NCBI GenBank assembly: GCA_028274465.1
Contig: CM051456.1
Location: 16,891,745 to 16,955,744, forward strand
Source of the DNA: Plantago ovata
Lineage: Eukaryota > Streptophyta > Magnoliopsida > Lamiales > Plantaginaceae
DNA: 64,000 nucleotides
Reading direction: 5' to 3'
Shown: positions 34,903-46,700 of the stretch, one piece after another
How the letters are laid out: each line of letters starts with the position of its first letter
Position numbering within the stretch: position 1 is the stretch's first letter
Made by a program: the position numbers and the translations under genes
Notes under the pieces: model-generated
The model's input: only the letters and a program-made list of their open reading frames with translations
Databases searched by the model: none
What the model was told of the DNA's origin: nothing

Positions 34903-35640
34903 CTCCGAACCCTAACCCTGAGTATAAATACCGAAACTTTATCCCTCGGGGTCATTTTCACATGTGCGTCTCTTCCGTCGCTCTTTCTCTACACATTCTT
35001 CTTTCGTATGAAATCTGAAAAAATGGTTTCTTCTTTCGGATTAAACTGAAATTGTCTCTTTACACTTGAAATGGAAAGATCGGCTGTCATTTATTTCCTC
35101 CATATGATAGTCGAAATTCTAAATTTCAAGAACTAAAACGGTTAATTTTCATTTTATTTTGCTACCAATCTTGAATCTGCGATATGAATCTACCATGAAT
35201 TTGAGTAGAAAGTGCAAGGGTGTAAGCGTATTTGGCCAGAAACAAAACAAATCCATTCATCGATGCATCGATTCGTCATGTTTCGATCAAATCCAAGGTA
35301 ATCTTTTCGGATTTTTATTTTCGCACTTGTGTGTAAATTCGCATGATGAAATCAACTGAAAATTTTACTTTTTCAAAAAAAGAAAGAAAATTAGGGTTTC
35401 TAATATTTTGGGAGGTTTTACGATTTTAGATTAATTTGAATTAAGCCAATTGTTTGTTATGAGGTTGTTATCGTATGTTCGTTTCCATAAATCTCGGATG
35501 ATTTTAATATGTATGTTGCAATCCGTTACTGTGTACTGGAAAAGGTCAAATCCATTAATGAACGGTTTGAATCACTTCATGTTAATTTACTCAAAATGCA
35601 AGTAATCTTCTACGACCTTTTGATTAACTACATTGTTGTT
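34903..35640 (+). repeat. Duplicated leader segment, copy B
   Basis: The coding-like stretch from ATG 35196 stays open: MNLSRKCKGVSVFGQKQNKS, and so on to an FDQIQ end at a GT donor near 35296. Unlike copies A and C, no EAR-motif gene follows. Upstream sequence at 33.34-33.51 kb also matches copy A, showing that the TRIM inserted within this segment. Confidence 0.55.
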
Positions 35641-35857
35641 GTTTTTCTTTGTAGGAATCCCTTTAATCGAACGATAATTTTTTAGTTTTACAACAATTTA
35701 AAAATTAGGGTTTTCCCCCACATTTTGGGGCTTTTACAACCTGAGTTATTTTTCATGTCTATCTTGCTTTTTCTTGTTGATTTTGTCTATTTGAAGATTT
35801 TATTGAACGTATTTGAACGTTATGGTCTTTGTTTGTCTCTATAGTTAGAGTTAAGAT

Positions 35858-36330
35858 ATGATGATTTTGGCCTGTTTCATGAGCACCAGGAGTTTGCAAC
35901 TATGGAGACATTACAATAATATGTGCTTAGATGCATTCAAATTTATGCGCTCCCATGCCTTTAAACCTGTGGAGATTGTGCCAATAGAACATCTCAAACA
36001 GTTCATGGCCCTTGGACTGCACGACATCAAGGGTGGATCAAGATTAACTTTAATTTGACGTTGCAGTTCCTAAATGTAACACGAATGGAGGAATAGGGGT
36101 TGATGCCAGGTGCTTCATTGGATTTGTTCTTGCTTAGATAAGGGTCGTCTTTGAGGTACTCTACCTATTGATCAAAGTGTTGAAGCTTCTGCTGCGAAAC
36201 TTGGCATTCGACCAGCATAGGATATGAAGTTCCAACGCATTATTCGATCTGGAAGGGGACTGCGTTAGTGTTAATAACAAGGCAATGAACTCAACGAGTG
36301 CAATCTACGATGACATAAATACATTTTGAA
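35858..36330 (+). pseudogene. Decayed RNase H-like retroelement fragment
   Basis: Broken plus-strand frames read LEGDCVSVNNKAMNSTSA and YDDI near 36.25-36.32 kb. This resembles the E-D-C-x-S/V and DDI portion of plant RVT_3 (RNase H-like) domains. An upstream 66-codon frame (35858-36058) has no recognisable identity. Stops and shifts are frequent. Assignment rests on short motifs. Confidence 0.4.
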
Positions 36331-36671
36331 AATTCATATTAATTTCATCTTGTAAGTTTAAATCCAAATACATTTAGAAAATTCATGATCATCTTCCCTA
36401 ATCTATGATCAATTAATTAGTCCAGATTACAAATCGAAACAGAACATACATAAGAAGTAAATTAATAAATACATTCGGAATGAATACAGTATTTTACCAA
36501 AAGTAAGATAATCATAAAGTTAATACAGAAAATACACAAAATTCCCTTTTCCACTATTTTTAAAAAAATTATAAATCTTTAATTGTTTGTTGCTCTTCAC
36601 ATTTCACAATCATCTCTTCTGAATCTATTATACAATACAAACAATTTCACCACCACGTACAATTCTCTCCA

Positions 36672-37067
36672 ATGTCTTCTCCATCTGAATCCAGAAACTC
36701 TAATCACCCCTTGCACGATTCGGAGGAGGAATCAACCGCCTCAGGGCCTAGCTTCCTTAACAACACCACCGTGCGAACCAATCAACTCAGAGTCGAGAAA
36801 GAGGAGAATGCCAATGATAGCATGATGATGCTTATCAAGGCTGCAAATATGATCCTGGGAGAGAATAATGATGATGATGATGATGATGCACAAAGAGTGG
36901 AGAAGTTTGTTCAACCACCGTCACCTCCAGTTGTTCGGACGAAGAGGGGAAGGATGCAGGTGTTGCCACACAAGTATAGAAGAGACTCGGTGACTAGCTT
37001 GGTCTCCAGAAACGGCTCTTCTTCTTCTTCTTCTCTTGTTTCCAGCAAACGTAGTCGTAAAAAGTGA
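36672..37067 (+). CDS. Small acidic/basic nuclear-type protein, intact
   Basis: A single 131-codon exon. The order is an acidic Ser-rich N-terminus (MSSPSESR...HDSEEESTASG), SMMMLIKAANMILGE (50-64) as a short amphipathic helix, a run of Asp (67-72), EKFVQPPSPPVVRTKRGRMQ, the motif LPHKYRRDSV (98-107), a Ser run, and a basic end SSKRSRKK that looks like a nuclear localisation signal. The LPxKYR(R)DSV motif preceded by an R-x-x-R-x-R cluster also occurs in EAR-motif copy 2 (LPNKYRDSV), so the two small families may share ancestry in the C-terminal half. This one lacks DLNxxP. A poly(Asp) codon run (GATGATGAT) is likely length-variable. Function unknown. Confidence 0.65.
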   Translation: MSSPSESRNSNHPLHDSEEESTASGPSFLNNTTVRTNQLRVEKEENANDSMMMLIKAANMILGENNDDDDDDAQRVEKFVQPPSPPVVRTKRGRMQVLPHKYRRDSVTSLVSRNGSSSSSSLVSSKRSRKK

Positions 37068-38094
37068 TTAAGTCTTTGTTTTTCTTTAATTATTTTAAAG
37101 CATACAGAATAAGCGCATAATTAGCGCATGTGTTTTCTTGCAATTCGGTTGAAAATGATGTTTTAATCTTTGATTATGGTGAACATGCGTAATTTTTCTC
37201 ATCTTTGCGAATGAAATCAGAATTTTCATCTAAAAAAAAAGCCACTTTTTAATTAATTACGAACCATTTGACGTCCTCACTCCTCCGTGTAAGGTTTCCG
37301 GCTCAACTATCATGAAGCTAGGAGAAAGACATCATTAATATCAAATTTCACCATGCTCAAGTTTTATTCGTTCACACTAGTAACGTACCAACGTTTCATT
37401 ACGCAACCCACGTAAGATAAGTTTCATCGATCATCATATATCCAATTTCACCATGACCTATATTATATGTTCATGATCATGACCTTAAATTGACTACTTT
37501 ATCTGGCAATCCATTTTTACATGAACATACTACTTAACATTTATCCACTTGTCAACAAACATTTGGTTGAATAACCATTAATTCTATACTACTAGTACTC
37601 ACCCGTGTGACCGTGTCTATGCGATCAGTAAGAGAAAAGATAAGTCATATGTACATATATGATGAGATAGGCAAATTTTTATTCAATAACAAAAAATTAA
37701 AAAATTACAAGAGTTTTGTGGGACAACTACAAATACATTTTGAATTCATACCAATTTCATCTTGTAAGTTTAAATCCAAATACATTTTGAAAATTCATGA
37801 TCATCTTCCCTAAATCTATAATCAATTTATAATCAATTAGTCCAGATTTCAAATCGAAACAGAACATACATAAGAAGTAAATTAATAAATACATTCGGAA
37901 TGAATACAGTATTTTACCAAAAGTAAGATAATCGTAAAGTTGATACAGAAAATACACAAAATTCCCTTTTCCATGCACTTTTTTTAAAAAAAATTTATAA
38001 ATCTTTAATTGTTTGTTGCTCTTCACATTTCACAATCATCTCTTCTGAATATATACAATACAAACAATTGCACCACCACGTACAATTCTCTCCA

Positions 38095-38481
38095 ATGTCT
38101 TCACCATCTGAATCCAGAAACTCCAATAATCCCTTGCATGATTCGGAGGAGGAATCAACCGCCTCAGGGCCCAGCTTCCTCAACAACAACGCCGTGTGAA
38201 CCAATCATTTCGGAGTCGAGAAAGAGGAGAATGCCAATGATAGCATGATGATGCTTATCAAGGCTGCAAATATGATCCTGGGAGAGAATAATGATGATGA
38301 TGCAGAAATAGTGGAGAAGTTTGTTGAACCGCGGTCACCTCCAGTTGTTCGGACGAAGAGTGGAAGGATGCAGGTGTTGCCACACAAGTTACAAGTATAG
38401 ACACTCGGTGACTAGCTTGGTCTCAGAAACGGCTCTTCTTCTTCTTCTCTTGTTTCCAGCAAACGTAGTCGTAAAAAGTGA
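38095..38481 (+). pseudogene. Broken tandem copy of the small acidic/basic protein gene
   Basis: This copy matches 36672-37067 closely but ends early. An Arg codon (CGA in the intact copy) is TGA after NNNAV, giving 34 residues. A small insertion in the HKYRRDSV region adds a second lesion. The Asp run is shorter. The C-terminal SSKRSRKK-coding end is still recognisable at 38.46-38.48 kb. Confidence 0.8.
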
Positions 38482-39000
38482 TTAATGCTTTGTTTTTGTT
38501 TAATTATTTTAAAGCATACACAATAAGCGCATAATTAGCGCATGAGCTTTGTTGCAATTCGGTTGAAAATGAAGTTTTAATCTTTGATTATGGTGAACAT
38601 GTGTAACTTTTCTCATCTTTGCGAATGAAATCAGGATTATTTTTTTTTACACTTTTAATTATGAACCATTTGACCTCCTCCATTTTGCTAGAAAGACATC
38701 ATTATCAAATTTCACCATGCTCAAGTTTTATTTGTCCACGCTAGTAGCCACACCATTGTCAACGTTTCATTTCGCAACGCACGTAATATAAGTTTCATGA
38801 TTATCAAATTTCACCATGACCTATATTATATTATATATATGTTCATGATCATGACCTTGACTATTTTGGCAATCCAATCCATTTTTACATGAACAATACT
38901 ACGAACTACGAAGTACTCAACATTTATTCCACTTGACAATGAACCAAGAACCATTAATTCTATACTACTAGTACAGTAAGAGAAAAGATAATACGTACAT

Positions 39001-40778
39001 ATATATGTATATTAAAAACAGACATGATGAGATAGGTAAAAAATCTATTCAATTTGGGGTTTTTCACTTATACTCACTTCCGTTTTTAATAATTGTCTTT
39101 TTAGGTATTTTACTATATGAAGTAATTGTAGTTTCAAGAAAATATTTCATCATGTTTAATGCATATTGTTGAACTCTATACCATTTATAGGTATTGTATT
39201 CGTTGATATATCATAATTACTTGTAAATTAATGCAATATTTTAAAAAATTAATTAATTGAATGACATGTATTAAAATGTGTAAAAAAACTCTAAAATGAC
39301 ATTAAAAAAAAAAGTAGTACTTTTTAGCTTCAAATTATCATTTATATTTACGGTGTACACTATACCTCCTTCTGAAAAATAATTAGTATCATTAATATTT
39401 GAATAGGAGAAATTACCTTTTTTTTCTATTAGTGAAAGGACGGAGGAGCCCTTGGGCTTTATCTATTTCTAGAAGAGGAAGAAAAGTGGTGCTAGGAGCT
39501 TAGTTTCATTTATGGAGGTACAAGGGATCGAACTGCGAAAACCCCCTTTCCAGTCTCCATTTGCGTCTCGGATTAGATAGCCGTTAAAAGTAGGAAATAT
39601 CTGTTCTACTTCTACCCTTCTTCTCTTTCTGTTTAAATAGCTACTAGTTCATTGTTTACTTGATTGATTTGCTTTTGTTCTGCACAAAGAATTGTTCTGT
39701 AACCCAAGTACAATTGATCAGTAATATACTTGTGCTTCAACAAATTGTTCAAGTTTAGTTTTCACATGAGTAAAGGTTCCATTTGCATTTTCATTCCACA
39801 ATAATTAAGATTGTTAATTTTGTAATTTCTCAACATAAGCTGGAATCTGCTTCCACTTCCTCACTTAATTTTGTACTACATACATCCTAGACAGGCATCA
39901 AACCAGAAAGAAACTGAGCTTTCATCTCCTATTCTCATCTAATTAAGAAAAGGTTTCATTAGATTCGCAGCAGCACATCTCACTACCCCTTACCAAGCAT
40001 TACTATCCCCAGGCTCTGTTTCATAATCCAAAATTGACTTAACTAATCACAAAACAAGTCATTGGTACACGCTAAACAGGAGTTGATGTGAATCAAACAT
40101 GGAACCATTGAATCTTTCCATAAACTAAGCTTACGATCAACTTGTAAACTTTTAGCTTACGATAAACCACATCATATTTATAAGAAAAATAGATATCTTG
40201 AAAACAATTATTTCAATGCATGTCAATGCTAAAAACACCTAGCAATATCATACCCTGCCTACTACAAGCCTATTTTGTGGTTAAGACTTCATCAAAAAGG
40301 CTCTCGTATATATAATACTATAGGCAATTAGGCATCGAAATACTCACAATTTCCAGCTCTCCAATGACCACATTTGATTATACATGCAACTGACTCACTC
40401 TGCATCATAAATAGACACACGGATGCAAAAAAATTCTACTTCAGTTTCATCCAAGTTCTTGCACAAACCTGGGTTTATGATGTGAACACTATCCTAAGGT
40501 AATCGTGTTGATTCTTCACTTTATAATTATAAAAACAAAATGAAAAAAAGAAAAGAAGAAAGAAAATGACATGACATTAATGTAAGACTACTGGCTCTTA
40601 TGAGCGGATAAATTCAAGATTTACACCTGGTTAAAAAATAAATAAGTCTCAGTCTAGTTCAACAATATATATCTGCTTAAGTCATCATGATCAGATTGTT
40701 TAACTTACAGAATCACTGGTAAGAAAGAATTAGCACAATGCTAAAGAAGGCCTCTATAGTGGATTTAAAAATTTCACC
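39001..40778. other. Intergenic sequence, possible solo-LTR traces
   Basis: No exon is recognised. 39.6-39.75 kb (TTTGTTCTGCACAAAGAATTG followed by AGTAATATACTTGTGCTTC) has the look of an LTR end, but no matching terminal repeat or primer site was found. The stretch up to 40778 is the 3' flank of the DNA glycosylase gene. Confidence 0.3.
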
Positions 40779-43700
40779 TCATGAATCTTCATCATCATTC
40801 TTCCTTGATTTGCAAACATGAAATTTAGTTGAGAGGTCTTGTGGCTTTCTGGTTGCTCTATCAAAACCTCTATTGCACCCGAACTCTGCAGTAGGGACAC
40901 CAAGGTACATATATTAATAAAGAACGTAACATTGACGTTAGATATATATTCTAAAAATTCTTACCTCCTTTCCTGAAGAACCTTTTGATGTCTATCCCGG
41001 ACATATCTACATTCAAATAAGAAAGGAAAGGAAATTTCAAGCATCAGATGAACTAAAACACACTCATATATATATATTGATTAATTCCAACTAAATCTAC
41101 ATGGACACTATGTCCACTAACCTGAACAAATTGCTCTATAATTTGTTCCACAATGTAATTTCGTTTTCTGGAACGCCAAAGTCCAATGTGCGGGAAAATG
41201 TATTGGTTTTACACTTGTTTCATGGTCAGCAAAAACCTACATACAAAAAATAGAAAAATAAAAAAGGCAGCAAAAGGGTTCAGGTATAATGGATCATTAT
41301 AGTTGGGCTCAGTTTGATTCATATGAAAAATTATATCTCAACTTAAAGTGTTTCACAACTCTTTCTATCATCTATTGTGTAATTAATTTTCCAGTTTATA
41401 GCTTGTTAAAAATAAATAAATAATGAGAGGAACTCAGTTTCAACATGTAATAGAAGACAAAGATTGAAAAGAAAAACATACAGAATACTAATGTATATAA
41501 GTATTCTAATACTTATGTATATATAAGTATTCTAAATATGCATACCTCATTTGGTTGAAAGTATGTCCCATTCAATGGGAAGGCTCCCCTAACAATAGTT
41601 CTTACAGAATACTAATGTATATAAGTATTCTAATACTTATGTATATATAAGTATTCTAAATATGCATACCTCATTTGGTTGAAAGTATGTCCCATTCAAT
41701 GGGAAGGCTCCCCTAACAATAGTTCTTGCTGGCATCTACATCCCAAATGGTATTTTTCTCATTAGAAAAAAAAAAGTAATTATTTACTGTTTAGTGTATA
41801 GATGCTACTATTTTTTTCTTTCTCACCAGAATTGTTCCAGCAAAATTAACAATATTTAATGTAGCACATTCATCTGATTGCTGGGAATAATTTGCACCAT
41901 CATCACCTGGAAAAATTAAAATAACATCACTAAGAACATTAGACGAATGTATAAGCAATAAAAGTTTACATTGACACCATTCTTTCTTTCAAATTATTTT
42001 CATACAAAAAATAATGTTATTCACTTTGATTGAACATGGTGACTGTATGGGTAATTAAAAAATACCTTCACTCCAAACTGCTAGGAGGTAATGGTTGCCA
42101 TCAACTTCATCTTCAGATACTCGTTTAGGAAACTGATATCCATCATACACATTAATAAGGAAAAAATGTAGATCAAGGAAAAGAAAATTTCACAAACACG
42201 TGGAACATACTTGTGCAACAAGAAATAGAATGTATTATTATCAATATTAAACAAAGAGACTAACCCCTGCTAGAAGAGGGTCTGCATCCGGAAGCACGAA
42301 GCTGGAAGGAAATAACAAACCGTTAACGTGGATGTATGTGATTTTATACTATGACTCAGTACAACAAATTTGCAATGAGAAGTAAAAACGAATCCAAGTT
42401 ATAATAGGTGGTGTACACTTACACTTCATGTACTGTTCTCAATTTTTCAAACTTAGGCTTACAACTAAAGTCTTCGATGTCTCGTATTTCCCTCTCTGCA
42501 GGCCCTGGAGATGGGGGAAATTCTATAATTGGCTTCGAACTATTTGCAGGCTCGGGGAGACAAAGCTTGGAACTGCATTGAGATCATATGTAAGTGTTCG
42601 TTCGTCACCAACATAAATGTATTATCATTACCATACCTATCGCCTTTTGTTTTGGACAAGAGTTGGCATTAATGTGAAACTACTATAGCCACATATGTAT
42701 CAAACCTTTTTGTTTTACTTTCATAGTGCTTGCAAGACGACTTCATTGGACAATCTTCGCATTTCGGGTTAATCTTTGTACAGAACATCTGCATGTTGAT
42801 AAAAGAGATTTATAAAATGATAATACATTCATCAAATGCACGAATTTGTAAAATGAAAAATGAAAAGAATTTGACCTTCCCAGAGGCGATCAAAAGATGA
42901 TGCAACTTGTACCTGCTCCACATAAAAAACATTCACCAAATACACGACTTCGAGAGAACATGTATTTCATTGTAACTAAACCATAAAGTTCTACTTACAG
43001 AATCGACCCAGGGAGTAAGGACAAACGAGGCCATATATACTTTTGGACAGAACTTAACTCCGGATAACTGCACAAACATTTAAGATTGATTTACAACCTT
43101 GCTAAGTATATAGTTTCTGGTGCAAAAAAAAATTATACATGTTGATGCACTGAAAAGACTCACGTATTTAGAAGATGAAGAGGAAGATTATCAGGTAGAG
43201 GTTGTAATGGAACCCATCCAAGACGCACCAAAATTCGAGCAACGTTAACATCAACCTTTTTGCATGAGGACATTCACAAGAATAAGACTTAACTCCATTA
43301 GCACCGTAATGAATCTACCCATAAAACAAAATCTTACCGGAAAGGCAACCATTTCAAGCTCCAAAAGACGCACACATTCAACACTTTTCGGGCCAAGTCC
43401 TTCGTAGCTTAATAAGTAATCCCTGTAATAAATAACACATGCAGAGTTTGAGGACATTTTTAACAAAAGGATTTACCATTAACTAGAAGATTTACAAACC
43501 CTTACTTTGCTTTATCAGGAGGAACATTTCTTAACCACTCTAGATCAATACTGCCATGTTTTTCAACAAGTCGATTAAGAAAATCCTACAAATAAGAAAA
43601 TGAAAACATGAGTGAAGAATTCTATTTAAATTTGAATTAAAAAGAAAAAAGATACCGGACATTATCTTACCTGGATTTTTTTTGCAAGTATATTATTCAT

Positions 43701-46700
43701 GCCCCTGGCCTTAATAACTTCAGCTATGTCCTTAACTGGAGCTAGTCTAACAGCTTCCCAATCAACAGTATCAGTCTCACCAGTCTCATGGCCTGAGTTT
43801 TTATATTTTCTCCTTAACTCATCCCAATCAATTTCAATTTCTCTCTTGTCTTTGACTTTCCCAGAGTCAACGGAAAGTTGGGAAGAAGCTATGTCACAAT
43901 TGTTGACCTCAACCCCAACCGGATTGTCGAAGCTGGATGAGATATACTCCCCCGGAGTAACTTCTAGTTGACATGTTGTTTTAGGGTACCCTGTGTCATC
44001 TTCAAGTAGATCATCTTCGGTTAAACATGACATTTTAGTTGTACTGTAATCACAAGTTTGACTGCCACCTTCGAGGATTTGATCATAAGAATCTCGCTCA
44101 TGAGTCTGATTTCCTATAGACTCTTCAATCGAAGATGATATTATTTCATCTGTAGTCAAAAGACAAGTTTCAGTTCCATTTTCAAGAATTTGACCTTCAT
44201 CCAATGTCAATACACCAAGATAGGCAGAATCTCTTTCCGTTGACTCTGGGATGATATTTTCAATAGAAGGTGGAGGGTATTTTGCAGCCAGAGACAAAAA
44301 GGCATTGCTACAACAAATAGATAACGAAAATGTAAAATTAAAATTGAATAATGTCTGGGTTACAATACTTATAATAGAATTCATTAAATTCCAATTTAAT
44401 TTACCTGGAGAGCTGATCGGTGACATTTTGTGTCAAATATACTCCAACTATGGAGTCAACCACGGACCCTTTCCAACGTGAGAAACTCCTATCTCCTGCG
44501 GAAGATACATTTTAGCAAGCAAATAAAATTAATTTTCCCCACTAGCAAGAATAAAGGAAAAATTAATACCATGTAGGGTAAAAAATCATTCGACTCACAA
44601 TAAACAGTTTGAGAAAAGAAAAAAAAAGTGGCGGGGCGAAGAAAATAATTCAATACCTAGAAATTCTCCCATGTTATAAATAAATGATTTTATTTGTAGA
44701 ATAAAATCTTGTCCTGCTCTTTTCCAATATTCCGCCCTATAATTCTCAACCCCTCCTGCATATTCATTGTCCAAAATCTCCAAATTATTTCTACTTTCTA
44801 TTCCATTGTCTAAAATCTCCAACTTATTTCTACTTTCTCTTCCATTGCCCAAAAGCTCAATGCAATTACTCATCTCTGGATTTGTATTTTCATCCTCAAT
44901 ATGATATTCCAACAAGTAATTTCCATCCAAAATTTGCTTCCAATCCCAAGTGCCATCATCCTTCATTAGATTCCAAATTTCTAGGCTCTCTTCGTCAAAA
45001 TCAATAAAAATCTTTGCCTTCTTCGGTTTCTTGGGAATCTTCTTCTGTTTTCCAATAGGCTTCTTAAGTGTAGCTTTGATCTGATATTTCCCCTTATATT
45101 TGCTAGAGACACGTAGAGATTCAAATTTCATGGTGGTATAATCAATTAGAGCTTCTAAACATCCTGCACCTGCAATAATTTATATAAAAGAAAAATAAAA
45201 GATAGAAAAATAATTTTTACGGAAGAAAATAAAAATAAACATTATAAGCATCCATATGAATAGTTAGTTAGAGATCCAAGATGCAAATGAACATAAAGAA
45301 AAGTAAATAACTTCTCACACTTACCATCACGACAGGTCAATACATAATCTTGGTTTAGATTTGGAGGGAATTTTCGTGGAATCAACTCCAAAGAATGATT
45401 TACAGGACCTTTATTGATATTTCTACGATGCGAAAGAACATCAACATTATTAGTTGCAATGTCCTCTTCCTCAAGTTGATCTTCAACATTAACATTATTA
45501 GTTGCAAGGTCATGTTCCTCCATTTGATCTGTCAAATTTGGATTGACTTTATCTTGAACCTGCGAATATGAATCTGTAAAGTTTTGAATGAAAAAAGTGA
45601 AGCCCTCCCGTGGATATCTCTTAGATCTTGTCCTCGGTGGATATCTCTTAGATCTTGTCCACCTCGGAAAACATGATAACTTCAACCCAACATTTCTCAT
45701 GGATCTCTTTTTTCTAGTTTTTACCATAGGTAGTAAGTTACAAAAACAACCAAATAATATTGGATCAACCATCACCAACCCTACTTCTCTTTCAGTAGGC
45801 AAAAGCATGCTCAACTTACTGATGTCGATTCTTTTTTGTTGTTTCATCCTTATTCTTTTGAACATTATGGGAAAAATGGGAGCCAGCCTCCTACTATTTT
45901 TCAAACAATCATTCGGCCAAAATCTTCTTTTATAAGTTTTCAAAGTATCTGGTACTTTAACATCAACTTTTCCAATTCCAAAATCTTCAAAAGAACTCCC
46001 TGATAAATATAAAATATATCGTTATTGAAAAATATGTATATGAGACTTGTCAAATATGGTTATTTGTTGGAAACAGTAAGATAGTAAGATTACCTGGATC
46101 ATCTGTGATCATAGAACTCTCATTTTGTTCCAAATTAAAATCTAACTTTCTTTGAATGCATGAATACGGAGCAGGTCTTGTGATTTTATTGGTTGATGCC
46201 TCATCAACCTCATTAATTTTCTTATCAACATAGTTAATGTGATTATTAGTTGTAACCCCATCAACACCATTAATGTGATTAGCCGCCATTTTTCTTCTTT
46301 TGACGTTACACTTTCTCTTCTCCCTCATCTTCTCATTTGCAGTCTTAGGGGTTCGAGGGTTAGGAGTTTTCTGTTGCGGCGTTCTTTTAGGCTTATTTGT
46401 GTTTAACACCTTTGGCCTATGCCTCTTCATCTTCGTTCTCTTCCGTGTAGTTTCATTCATCTTAACCGACTCTTCAGGGTATAAAGCAGAGTCTGACTCA
46501 AGAAGGATTTCACCAACTCCTAACAAGAATTCAAATTCATTAAAACAAAACAATGGAATTAATTAGTCAACCAGATTTCAACAGAATGCAATTAACTAGT
46601 CAATTATGTCAATTATGTATGTTCACGGCACCAGAAACAAAAATTATCAAATGAACTCAATTACTCCATGCACTTATTACCAACAATCTAATTATATTGA

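Larger units (their letters stand above)
36318..39000. repeat. Tandem segmental duplication, period about 1.42 kb
   Basis: 36.32-37.7 kb and 37.73-39.0 kb are homologous in direct orientation. They share TTTCATCTTGTAAGTTTAAATC at the left, the small protein gene in the middle, and GCGCATAATTAGCGCATG plus TCAAATTTCACCATG blocks at the right. Gene starts at 36672 and 38095 give the period. Confidence 0.85.

Noticed and set aside
41546-41604. A second, alternative exon 17 of the DNA glycosylase
   Set aside because: The copy lacks the original 3' splice site, and its cryptic AG would give an immediate in-frame stop. It is treated as a non-used duplicate.
45588-45935. 115-codon plus-strand frame with hydrophobic stretches
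   Set aside because: It is antisense to exon 3 of the DNA glycosylase, whose frame is supported by 20 consistent exon joins.
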